Source: Diphasiastrum complanatum
Taxonomy: Eukaryota > Streptophyta > Lycopodiopsida > Lycopodiales > Lycopodiaceae
DNA: 64,000 bases
Direction: 5' to 3'
NCBI GenBank assembly: GCA_029204225.1
Contig: CM055092.1
Span: 24,166,005 to 24,230,004, forward strand
The stretch's first letter is position 1; the number at the start of each line of letters is the position of its first letter. This document shows, one piece after another, positions 1 through 9,889 of the stretch. Position numbers and translations under genes: made by a program. The notes under the pieces are model-generated. The model was not told where the DNA came from and made no database searches. It saw nothing but the letters and a program-made list of their open reading frames with translations.

Positions 1-316
1 AAATTCATCGGAGTTTGTGATTTTATATCGCGGTTTGCATGTGCGAAAGAACGTCCTATCGCACGTGTGGAATTTGTACGACCAAATGCGAGAGCAACAC
101 ATGTTAGGTTGTCATTTTACACGTGTGGGATTTGTACGGGCAAATGCGAGAGCGGCACGTGTTGTCGAACCGACGAATGAACACGAGACACGTGTACTGG
201 TTTCATTTCACACGTGTCCAGGTGTCACCTCACACGTGCCAGTGCCTGCAGTCCAATCGGAAGTAAACATGTGTCCATTGACCGTTGAGCACACGTGTGA
301 AAATTTAGTATAAAAG
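1..316 (+). promoter_or_regulatory. G-box tandem array followed by a TATA box
   Basis: Seven CACGTG cores lie at 62, 120, 156, 189, 211, 233 and 292. Those at 189, 211 and 233 are exactly 22 bases apart, and the blocks starting at 62 and 120 are diverged copies of one 58-base unit. A TATA box (tataaaag) follows at 309-316. CACGTG is the plant G-box bound by bZIP and bHLH factors. I infer a plus-strand promoter, possibly the U3 part of an LTR or the promoter of a truncated gene; the transcript it would drive is not recognisable. Confidence 0.45.
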
Positions 317-339
317 ACATGAAACCCGATTAATTTTTT

Positions 340-599
340 ACTTTTTTCTTTCTCAAAGTTCACAGCACATCGCTCTTGTGCGCGTGCATTGTTGTCCATT
401 TCTTGCAACGATACCTACTTGTGCACAAGTGCGATATTCAGTAGCTACCTACCGTACATATCCCTCTTGTGCGCGATCTTTAGAGTTAGTTTTGTTTCGT
501 TTGTTCTCCCTCACGCACAAGTGCGATATCTACATTAGTTCCATGGCCTCTTCCTCAGGATCTACACGAGATTCAGGCATGAGTTCATTATTTTACTGA
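340..599 (+). other. Leader with paired repeats and a short ORF
   Basis: Downstream of the TATA box, cttgtgcgcg and its partner cgcacaagtgcgatat alternate twice with a period near 90 bases. A short reading frame starts at ATG 543 (MASSSGSTRDSG...) and stops at 599. It could be the truncated start of a transposon gene. No family is recognised. Confidence 0.25.
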
Positions 600-869
600 A
601 TTTGGGATTACTGAAAATCTAGACTACTTCCACAGCCTATTCATGCCATATTTACATGTTTTCAAGACTGCACAACCAAATTCTGACTTATTTTATGAAC
701 ATTATGTTATGTCATGTGCCAAATCCCAAGCAAATAGCAATAACAATGAAGTAAATCTAGAAGCAAGAAAAGTACAAGACAATCATGATAGCATATCAAT
801 AGAAAGCTAGAAACATGGAGATCTCAATGGAATCACATTATCAATGAAAGAAAGATTACAAGTCAATGT

Positions 870-2100
870 AAATGGAGCATTGATTCATGTGGATAGGGCA
901 CATGAGATGAATAATTCTTCTCCGGATTTATAAGCTGTCTGCTTGCAAATCGTATAGAATAATCCTTCTTATAGTCACCTGGCTGCGTCAAAACTGATCC
1001 AATGGCATATTTTGAGGCATCCGTATGAACATGAAATTCAATCGTCCAATCTGGAGAATGTAGTATTGGTGCTGAAGTTAATGCTTTTTTTAATTTTTTA
1101 AAGGCTTCTAACGCCTCTACTGTCCAAACATGAACAATAGTCAGTTTTTATATAGGTCGTGCTATATCCGCAAAGAAGATAATAAAAATTTGACAGTAGT
1201 TCGCATGACCCATAAACACATAAACTCCACAAATTGTTGTTGGCGGTGGCAATTCTACAATAATCTTGATTTAGAATAATCTGTGGCAGTACCATGTCTC
1301 GATATCACATGTCCAAGCACAACTCCGTGGGAAATCCATATCTGGCATTTTTCTGGATTTAGAGAAATCTGATAATTGCGGCATCTTTCAAATACTTTCT
1401 CCAATCGATCCAAGTGGTCTGCATCTGTACTATGGACTCCGAGGTCATCCAAGTAAATTTCAAGAAATTTCTGTAGATAATCTTTAAAAGCAAATTGCAT
1501 TACTCTTTGGAACGAACTTGGTGCATTATAGAGTCCAAACGACATTACTTTGTGAGCATAGGTGCCCCATTCTGTTGCAAAAGCTATTTTGTGACGATCT
1601 GCAGGTGCAATCTTAACCTGGTTGTAGCAACTAAATCCATCCAGGAAACTATAAGCTTCTGCTCCAGCAAGGCAATCCAAAATGCTTTCAGTAAAAGGTA
1701 ACGAAAAGTAATCCTTCCATGTCACTTTGTTCATCGTCTTGAGATTCACACAGATTCTCAATTTTTCATTCTTCTTAGGAACAATGACAATCGATGAGAT
1801 CCATTCGATATGCTCAATCTCATAAATGAAATCGGTGTCAAGCAGTCTCTGAAGTTCTTTCTTTATCAGGTCCGCAATATTAGGATTACAACGATAGAAC
1901 TTTGTAACCTTTGGAACTACATCAGGTACTAAAGGTATGGTATGTTCAATAACTGACGTCAGAATACCCTTCAGATCTTGATAAGTCCATGCAAAACAAT
2001 CTTGATATTTAATAAGTAACATGCGGAGTGCTTGATACTGTTCAAGATTAAGTTGTGATCTCAACTTGTATAATCTTTTCCGGTTCTCCTGGTTCAGCAA
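870..2100 (-). pseudogene. Ty3/gypsy reverse transcriptase and RNase H (broken)
   Basis: The frame 2100-1255 is a long uninterrupted gypsy reverse transcriptase. It reads an N-terminal LRICVNLKTMNKV block, the SFLDGFSCYNQVKIAP block with its aspartate, the FGLYNAPSSFQRVMQ block and the catalytic YLDD. Near 1260 the frame shifts; reading on gives a stop at about 1150 and then the RNase H start, DASKYAIGSVLTQ, near 1000-960. The enzyme would copy element RNA into DNA. The frameshift, the stop and the missing upstream gag-protease show it is not functional. Confidence 0.8.
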
Positions 2101-2834
2101 GATTCATTGGCTGTGTCGTAGCTGGGCCATCGTAAACATCTTTTGATTCTAGCACGTGTTGAAAAACGTACTTCAGTTGTTGCTTTAGTAGCTTCAAGTT
2201 CCTCGTCTTCTTGTAGATGTTTAATCCACTGCCTCATATCTTGATATCTTCGTTTTTCTACATGAAACCACCCATTGATGCCATTTTTAAATGTGAAAAA
2301 GCACTAGAAACTCTTATGGTTTCTCTAAGAGATCTGAACCTATTATAGACACAATCCTATCCCTTATGAACCAATCTAGAATGATGGAAATTTAGATTCT
2401 AGTCTCAAACTTGCAAAATCACTCCTTAATCTATGACTTTTAGCAATATCTCTCTTCAACTTCAACATGCACTCAAAAAATCAGAGAAAACCATTAATTC
2501 AAGCTTCAATTTTAATTTTTTGGCTGATCTAATCCAAGAATTAATCAAGGGATTAGAATCTTTATTGAAAATTCTTGATTTTGCACTAAAAATCTCTCAA
2601 ATTGGGTGTGTGAGTCAAATTGTACAATTTTTTGAATTTTCTCAGCCAAAACCGGAGCTGTCTCACACGTGTGAAAAGTGTTCCTACAGCCCACAACAAG
2701 TTCTGGTCCAAAAATTTTGAGAATACCTATCAAATCCAACTCGCTACACATAAATTAGCTAGTTTCCAAAAACTTGCTAATTTTGGCTTTGATTTGGATC
2801 AACCCTATCAATTTCAATAAAACCTCTTGTACTC

Positions 2835-2846
2835 GGCTCTGATACC
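2835..2846 (-). other. Primer-binding site, initiator Met-tRNA type
   Basis: The minus strand reads GGTATCAGAGCC, complementary to the 3' end of plant initiator methionine tRNA, which primes many plant LTR elements. The usual leading T is a C here. It points to a minus-strand element whose 5' LTR lay just above 2847. Confidence 0.55.
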
Positions 2847-2965
2847 GTGTGGAAAAAGTACAAAATGGACCAAGAGTGGATCCTAATCTGATTCTCAAGA
2901 GGGATTGGATATTAGATTTACTTGACATAAATAATTGGATTGCGAATATTAATGACATTGAAATT

Positions 2966-3328
2966 TTAGAGTCTCACTTGTTCGCAATGTCGTGGCAATA
3001 CTAATGTGTCATGAGAGTCCATCGATATACATTTTGTTGAGTCGATTTGAAAAAACATTGAGTTATCATTTCTAATTGTGGCGTTGCTTCCACGATAGAT
3101 GACCTTAAACCATTTTACGTCAAAAATAAAGTATTTGTCGTTAGTCTCATAATCGACTTCATAAATATGTTGTAATGTGCCGACATAGTCTAGGTCGCCC
3201 GAAATGACATTAGGGTCCCTCACACTAGAATGACTCTCTTGTTGAAAGTTGGCCATTATACCACAATCATATGTACGTTGCTTGTTGTCAACTCTCTCAA
3301 CACGGTAATGGTGTCCATATGCCCACAT
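2966..3328 (-). pseudogene. DUF4216-like domain of a CACTA transposase
   Basis: A 120-residue minus-strand frame shows the DUF4216 pattern: YDCGIMANFQQ, then the block DYVGTLQHIYEVDY and KYFIFDVKWFKV near the middle, ending with the LPRHCEQV block. In intact CACTA elements this domain follows the TNP2 core in the same gene. That fits here, because the TNP2 core lies just upstream on the same strand. The role of the domain is unknown. It is a separate exon or a fragment of a broken gene. Confidence 0.65.
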
Positions 3329-3669
3329 GGCAGTGTATGATGTATACTAAAACACAAAAAAAAAAAAAAACAAATGTGTGTAATTAGAAATACTATTCAT
3401 ACATTGAGTAGTACAAAAACAAAACTTCACATAAACAATATTACACTAACCTTCCATCCACATCCGCGAACAAATTCCCATTCTAATTCAGTCACTTCTT
3501 CTCCATTTTCAGATGCTTTTAGCATCGTATCAAAAATCCATTCACGAGAGCATTTTGAAGGTAAAGGCTCCAAAGGTTCATTATTCTCCAACGCCCTTCT
3601 TATTCTTCGATTAATATTTCTTCTTCGTTTCCCATGCGTGGGGGTGGTGGTGTAGTTAGAGGATTATCT

Positions 3670-5067
3670 CTTCGCCCTCGCCTATTCAACTTTCAAAAAG
3701 GATGATCAGGCGGCAAGTATTTGCGATGGTTTTCGTACACCACTTTTTTTAACATATTTGTGCTATGTCGACCCTCTAAAAGTGGTCCACAAATATAACA
3801 TGCCTTGTAACCCGATGTGGTTAAACCTGCATAGTTCATAGACCAAATTAAACATAATGTTAAACCCTAAAACGGATTAGATTCATTATATAGATACCTG
3901 AACATTAGCTTAAACCGAGGTAGTCATGCATCGTCCACATTAGAATTCCACGAACAGCGAAGTTTCGTTGTTGTAAAGGTCTCGAGATGTCGTAAGCGTG
4001 AATACCATTCCAAAGAATGCACAATTCATCGATCAAAGGTGCAAGATACACATCCATGTTTTTGGCCTTGTACTTTTCTGAAATCAATAAAGCCAATAAC
4101 AAGTGTCCCGTTTTAGTGCTCAACCATGGGGGTATGTTGTAATTAACGAGCAGAACTGGCCATGTGGACCAAGTTGATACTTGAACGCTAAAAGGATTTA
4201 CGCCATCCATAGCAAGGCCAAATCTCAAATTATGAGGTTCGTTTTTAAACTTGGTCCATTGGTCTTCAATATGTTTCCATGCAGGTGAATCACTTGGTAC
4301 TCACATCACATCATCCGTAGATCGATTTTTGACATGCCAATCCATTAGTTGTGTGTGCCAAAGATTTACATCGAAATAAACGTTGCAATCATGGGATAAT
4401 TGGAAAATGTCGTAACACTTTTCGTGGCACTTTATCCCCTTGTACGTCATCTCGAAAACGTGAAGCGTTACACATGGGACATTGAAGCTTTTCTGAATGC
4501 TCACCTCTATATAGAACATGGTCTTCTGGACATGCATGTATTGTGTCGTAATCCATTCCAAGCACGGTTACATCTCTCGTGCTTCTTTTCGTGTTTTAGG
4601 TATCACATTTTTTTTCGAAAGTATTCGATGCAACAACCTAAAAAAAGAGCATTGTGAGTTGTTAGAAAAGAAAAAAAATTAACCTAATGTACATATGCTA
4701 TAAAATATAATAGTTATGTTATGCGTTAAGTACCCGAATAAAGATGTCATGCTACGATCACTCCATTTGTATGTTGCTTGAAGGTTTAGAATAAGAATTG
4801 ACGTAGCTAGTCTCAAAATGGATGCTCCAGGATATAGAGGAGTGTCTACCTCCTTGCGCAATAGAATCTCGTCTTCATCCATCTCAAATTGTTCGTGATC
4901 TCCATTTCATTAGAAGATGCATGCATATCATCATTCTCATTTGTTTCAAAGTAAGATTCAAACATGTTGTGCATTGCTTCATCGTGTTGCACCTCATCAT
5001 CATAATCATTAGAATTAAGTTGATTATTCTCTTTTCCAATTGTGTTTGCCTCTTCAATTTGTTTCAT
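3670..5067 (-). pseudogene. TNP2-type CACTA transposase (broken)
   Basis: Reading down the minus strand, the acidic N-terminal region (5067-4846) is followed by TPLYPGASILRLA (near 4840), then a broken stretch to 4301. The core 4228-3905 contains RFGLAMDGVNPF, then YNIPPWLS and the DVYLAPLIDELCILW block, and WTMHDYLGLS. A probable GT-AG intron (about 3893-3832) joins this to GYKACYICGPLL and ENHRKYLPPDHPF near 3690. These blocks match the Transposase_21 (TNP2) family, which cuts CACTA elements at their ends. The frame breaks at about 4300, at a stop after YLGLS, and after HPF. It is not translatable as one protein. Confidence 0.7.
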
Positions 5068-5199
5068 TCTTTATTTTCTCATGTCTATCAAAACTTGACG
5101 TTGATTGTAACTAAACACAGATGGATCAACTCCGTGGAATGGCATTCGATGTATTGGCTACACACATGAAACAAATTCCATAAGTGACATATATAGATT

Positions 5200-5585
5200 G
5201 ACGAAAATTATAATAAAAGACAATCATATAAAATTAACAAACCTCAACATCTTCCAAATTCGATGGTTGACCTTCTTTTTTTCGTCCAAACTTCCATAAA
5301 TGATTTTCAATAATGCGTCTTTCACGCATCTTTTGTCCATCACACTTGAGGCATGTGCACCATATTTTATTTTGAAAATAGTTTCTCTACGAAAAACAAA
5401 AATCAAGTACATGTCACTTTAGCACAATATTTTAACTTATAATAACAAAGTTTTTTATGAACAAGAAAACATGCATGTTTATTACTTACCTTGTTAACTT
5501 GAGTAGTGTCTTCATCGCTAGACTGATCTGAATGTAATTCATCTCGTTGTAATAAACTGCATATATGCACAAGTACAAAACACAA
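5200..5585 (-). pseudogene. Unassigned minus-strand coding-like exons beside the TNP2 relic
   Basis: Two short minus-strand frames, around 5585-5490 (acidic, DELHSDQSSDEDTTQVNK) and 5390-5240 (KYGAHASSVMDKRCVKDALL), are separated by an interval starting gtaagtaata and ending in a T-rich tract plus tag. This looks like an intron. They lie upstream of the transposase on the same strand and may be its 5' exons. I do not recognise a domain in them. Confidence 0.3.
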
Positions 5586-5842
5586 AGAACATAAAATTAC
5601 TGTATGATTCTAATGTTTTAATTTTTAGATAGTACTATTCTTATACATTGTCGCTTATATGATTCTTTTGCATCTTGGTGCAGGCTCGAGTTCTACATGC
5701 ATATCTCTCTTCTTTTGTTAACACAGGTATGAAAGTTCTACTCCAATATGCATTAAAGTTCTGTAATCGATTTTCTTTTCTACTTCATTTCAATATATTA
5801 GTGTCTATTGTAATGTATTGTATGTTTATGAATGTCGTAATC

Positions 5843-6756
5843 ATGTCGGGGTCAGGCAGTGGTGAAGATGAGGGTGGTCCCTCACAAGCGGCCGCGGCTC
5901 CCGCCTCCACCGAAGAGTCATCCACAAATCCTTATTATGACGTGGATCCTCAAGGCAATATAATTGCCAATAGAAAAGGGAGGGTGGTTTTGGACCACCT
6001 CTATTCTTTATGTCAACGCCATGTTGACGATAGATTATTTAGTAAATGGTCCAAACAACCTGCCGTCGATAAACGACAGGTTATTGGTACCCTTCATGAC
6101 GAATTCCAACAATAAGAGGAATTCGAGGAGAAGGAAATTTATAAGCATATGAGCTTATGGATTAGGCATCATCGTGATATGGCACGACGAGCTTATAGGG
6201 ACGGGCAATCCAAGCCATCCTGGTATTCAAAAAATGATTGAAACCGTGTAAAAGCGGATGAACGAACACCACATAAATACAAGATTCAGAGAGATGTTGC
6301 GGCCGCTAGGATGCATGGGATAGGCAATTCTAGGTTGGGCTTGAGTGGAAAGGCGAGATTGCAAGCAAGCATGGTAAGTGAACTTACACTACTCTTATAG
6401 TTTATCTTTGATTTCATATGCTTTTATTTTTTAATATGCATTATGACTAGCTGCTTCAACGTAGCCCTAAATTAATTTCAACTTAAATTAAATGCATGGA
6501 TAGTTGGTGGACTATGGGCGTTTGCCAACTAAAGAGGAATACGAATATGCCTACAGGGAATTGTACGACGCATTAGTCAACAAACTAAAGAGCGAGGGTC
6601 ATCCTCCACATGTAAGTACTAGTTTTTGTATTCATACTAATGTGGTTTGTATCATGACGTCAATTTAATTTAACTTAATACGATCAAGTATTAAATATTC
6701 ATGTAGTTTGTTTGCTTGTGTTCATGCAGACTGGACGTCACGACGACGACGAGTAG
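5843..6756 (+). pseudogene. Accessory gene of the CACTA element, three exons, two stops
   Basis: The frame starts at ATG 5843 (MSGSGSGEDEGGPSQ) and runs through an alanine- and serine-rich region to a conserved-looking part (GRVVLDHLYSLCQRHVDDRL). Stops at 6113 and 6239 break it. Downstream, canonical introns 6374-6503 and 6612-6729 join the exons in phase; the last exon ends TGRHDDDE and stops at 6754-6756. The gene is divergent from TNP2, as second genes of CACTA elements often are. It may be a TNPA-like DNA-binding protein, but no Pfam family could be assigned by eye. It is a pseudogene because of the two stops. Confidence 0.5.
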
Positions 6757-7277
6757 ATTAGATTTATAAATTTTAGTTGATGTTAGATTTAGAAAGACTC
6801 GTGCGACATTAAAGCACCAATTTTGTAATACATTGATTCATATTATGAAAATATTATTATTGCAAATGATCGTGCTATATTGCCATTGCTTTTATATGTG
6901 CAATGGTCTTTTTTTTCAAAAATTGCAATGTCGAATTTAGGGATGTGGATTGACGTAATAACCAATAAGAAATTAAAACCATGTGCAATATTAGATTTCA
7001 AAACAACAATCAATATCATATATAAAAATCTAAATGAAATTTATGATGTGCACAAAGCAATGCAATAAAGTATTGTCATTCATAATGAACATAAAGTAAT
7101 GCAATAATATATAAAATGAAAAGTACCTCATGCTTAGTTTGTTGTTTGATCCAAATGTTGAATGCAACTCAAAAATGTTGTTTTAAAAACAATTTACGAA
7201 CATCGCTTCTCCAAGAACTCAACTCCAAGAACAGCCCGATAAAAATGCGCGTGCTATTTTTTATGCATTTTTTTTTT

Positions 7278-7520
7278 TTACCTAATTTGGGACGTGGGAA
7301 TCCGATGTCCTAATGCGTCGGATAGACGTCGGACACACATCGAGCATTTTTTTGATCATTTTGTTAATAGACATCGGATTCCGACAACTTTATGGGACGT
7401 CGGAATCCGACGTCCAAACATACGTCAGATGGGCGTCGGACATTCGTCGGCGAAATTTTGGCATCATTATGTGTTTACAGACGTCAGAATCTGACTGAAT
7501 TCTGAGACGTCGCAATGCAA
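7278..7520. repeat. Subterminal GACGTCGG motif array
   Basis: Variants of GACGTCGG and CCGACGTC recur in both orientations, with a nearly perfect 21-base palindrome at 7395-7415. Arrays of short inverted motifs next to the ends of CACTA elements are binding sites for the element's own protein. The position, between the transposase genes and foreign copia sequence, fits a CACTA end. The exact terminus is not visible. Confidence 0.55.
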
Positions 7521-7562
7521 CATCCATGTCAGAATGTTTGCGATATGCTTCTGACACTTTCT

Positions 7563-7994
7563 CTAATGAAAGTTGCAACTTAGAAGTGTAGTCATCAATG
7601 AATGTGATGAAATAGTAACAACCACTAATGGACCTAGTTTGTATTGGTACACATAGATCACTATGAACAAGATTAGGGATGCCTTTGGCTCTTCTTGCTC
7701 CACCTTTGGGAAATCTCTCTCTCTATGCCGTTTTCCCAGAATGCAACCCTCACAAATTTTTTCTATTAAAGAGATATCAGGCAATCCAACAACTAGATTA
7801 CCTCTTTTAAGGATTTGCAAGCTTTCAGCACTAATATGACCAAACCTTTGATGCCAAAGGTCTTTTTGCCTATCAACAGTGCTTACCATAGCTTGAGTAA
7901 AACACCTCGCATTCAATTTGTAGAGTCGATTCCCATTGACTCTAGCTCCTGTAGCAATCACTTGTAGTGATTCTTGATGTCCTTGACGAGACAT
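7563..7994 (-). pseudogene. copia GAG-pre-integrase fragment
   Basis: The frame carries the HHCC zinc-binding block that precedes copia integrase: LWHQRFGHISAESLQ and, 20-odd residues on, CEGCILGKRHRERDFPK. Before it lies RLYKLNARC, typical of the protease-to-integrase linker. The integrase core that should follow is degenerate and lost. No protease active site is seen upstream in this frame. Confidence 0.7.
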
Positions 7995-8348
7995 TTGTCA
8001 CTGTCAAATGTGGATTCTGGAGGAATCTGCCGAATAAGAATGTGTTTATGTATTGGATCATAGTGAGATTATTCACATATGTGCATAATTAATTTTGTAT
8101 GAATCTACTATGTATTCTTGGATGGTCTTGAGACCTTGGAAGTCCAATTTCTTCCTCGTGTCTTTTGGGATTTGCACGTAGGCAAAGGTTCTTCATAGAA
8201 GGCCTAGAACCTGTCCACACCTCAAGGGGTGTCTTGCCTGAGAGGGCCTTGGTTCTCCGGAATCCAGGAACCAAGAACTGTCACCGTATGCTCCTTGATG
8301 GCTGGTCATGAAGGCATCATGATCCGCATTTTGAATAGGTTGTGGAGC

Positions 8349-8760
8349 TTATGTAGCTGTATTTGCCACTTGATTCGACTGCCCCTTGCTATTCTTCTTT
8401 GCTTGCAGTATCCGGCAGTCTTGAATTTCGTGGTTGTTTCGCTTGCAGTATCTGCAGAACAGCTTCTTCTTTGTTTGCAGATTCGATTGTTCTTTGTGTT
8501 GTGCTGGTTTCTGGTTTGGCTTTGATTGCTTTGGACCTTTCTTCTTCTTCTGCTTAGTCGTGCTCTTGTTCGTGTTCAAAGGGTGAGAATCAGTTGAGGA
8601 ACTTGAGGCTTCATCACCCAACTGTCGTATGAGCTTGGCAAGCTTGTAAGCAGTTGCATCACTGCGTCTTGGTCGTCTATGACAGATCTGACAACAACCA
8701 TTTGCTTCAGCAGGTGATTCTGCAGGGAATCACCATTCACCATCTTACACCATCGATCAT
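8349..8760 (-). pseudogene. copia Gag C-terminus with zinc knuckle
   Basis: A lysine-rich stretch leads to the CCHC knuckle FCRYCKRNNHEIQDC, which binds element RNA in the capsid. Upstream, in a different frame, is the UBN2-type gag block LLTSLPSSYDSW near 8640. A frameshift near 8610 separates the two, so the protein is broken. Confidence 0.6.
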
Positions 8761-9351
8761 CAGATCTTTACAGTCCTAGAATCTCCTTTCCAAAATTACT
8801 AATATCTCATACCATCAGCTTTTCCTTCCAGAAAACCCTTAACCATCTCATCTGATATTCTAGAGATCCACTGACCATCTAGTTGTCCTATAATCCATAT
8901 AGGATATTGTCACTTGTTCCCAAAACCTGGAGAATTCATTTATTTAGATGACTGGCATGCCTATCAGATGGATACCACAAATCCACATCTAATCTAGTGA
9001 TTTAAATAGAAGAATTAATATGGTTCCACATTACATTCTTACCCAAAAATTGATTAATATAGCTTGACCACCGATACAACGATATCAAAGCTCTACAAAA
9101 TATGGGCTTACGTGTAACTGCCGATGTAAGAAAGAAAGGCCATGTAACTACTAAAAGTTACATCATTATAGGGCCTAAAAAATTGACAACTGGGCATCGA
9201 AAATTAAATTTCTATAACCGAGTGCTAGTAGCTTAAATTTATCTGGTTGATTTAAGGAATTAATATATTTCCAATATCAACCATTTCCACATCATGTAGA
9301 GCTTGACTCCATCCTATCCAAAACCACATCCTAGCTGGGGTCTGATACCAA

Positions 9352-9810
9352 TGTAATGACCCTAAGGAATATCCCCTAAGATGAGGATAGGAGAACACAA
9401 TAGGAGAGACTATGGAGCCAAACCACCCAACCAATCCTAGATCAAACCTGGATCTAGCCCCCAAGCCACGCCATGTGAAGCAAGAGGAGAAAAGAGAACC
9501 TAGTAACCTAAACCCAGTATGTCGACGGGAGAATCCCTACCTCATTATATAGAGAGTAGAGTCTTGTACATGAACCCATGCAATCCCCATGCAGGTCAAC
9601 TATAAATAGGCCAACTCTTCATGCAGTCCTCCTGCCTATATCCGTCACATGTACATGCAATACTCCATATGTCTCAATTAGATTGTTTGGGTCCTCTCAA
9701 GGTAATTAGTCACAAACAGGCCTTGACATGGAATTAAATTTCAGTGTGAGCAATAATCTTGAACACTGAAGGGCCAGTCTTTTATATTAGAACTATTCCA
9801 GTTCCTTAAC
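9352..9810 (-). repeat. copia LTR, left-arm copy
   Basis: The minus strand ends in ...GGGTCATTACA, one base before the primer-binding site TGGTATCAGACC (9350-9339). The matching plus-strand copy in the other arm is 23874-24329. The left terminus is judged from where similarity to that copy and a TGTTAAGG-like start fall. No second LTR of the same element is visible nearby. Confidence 0.6.
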
Positions 9811-9889
9811 CGAATATGGCCATAACAAGAGATATGGCATAAGAGGCTTGGACATGTCGATTACAAGTCTTTGAAAACCATGGCAAGGG

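Larger units (their letters stand above)
870..2850 (-). mobile_element. Ty3/gypsy retrotransposon relic
   Basis: On the minus strand the order is primer-binding site (2835-2846), a leader without clear coding (about 2300-2830), reverse transcriptase (2100-1255) and the start of RNase H (about 1250-870). Gag, protease, the rest of RNase H and integrase are absent, so the element is internally deleted and dead. No LTR pair could be delimited. Position 2850 abuts the CACTA transposase relic, so one element was inserted into or joined to the other. Confidence 0.75.
2966..7530. mobile_element. CACTA (En/Spm) DNA transposon relic
   Basis: The block holds TNP2 transposase pieces and a DUF4216-like domain on the minus strand, a divergent plus-strand accessory gene at 5843-6756, and a subterminal array of GACGTCGG-type motifs at 7278-7520. 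This is the usual content of a plant CACTA element. No CACTA terminal inverted repeats or 3-base target duplication were found. The left end appears cut at about 2960 by the gypsy relic and the right end by a copia relic at 7560. Stops and frameshifts in every coding part show it is immobile. Confidence 0.7.
7563..9350 (-). mobile_element. Rearranged Ty1/copia relic
   Basis: Minus-strand fragments follow a primer-binding site at 9350-9339 and an LTR at 9352-9810. First comes gag: the C-terminal block DDQDAVMQLLTSLPSSYDSW near 8690-8620, then the zinc knuckle 8621-8349. Next is a late integrase fragment (8274-8089, TKALSGKTPLEVWTGSRPS), then the GAG-pre-integrase domain (7994-7563). The last two are in the wrong order for copia. 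The relic has therefore been rearranged or is a mosaic of two insertions. Confidence 0.65.
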
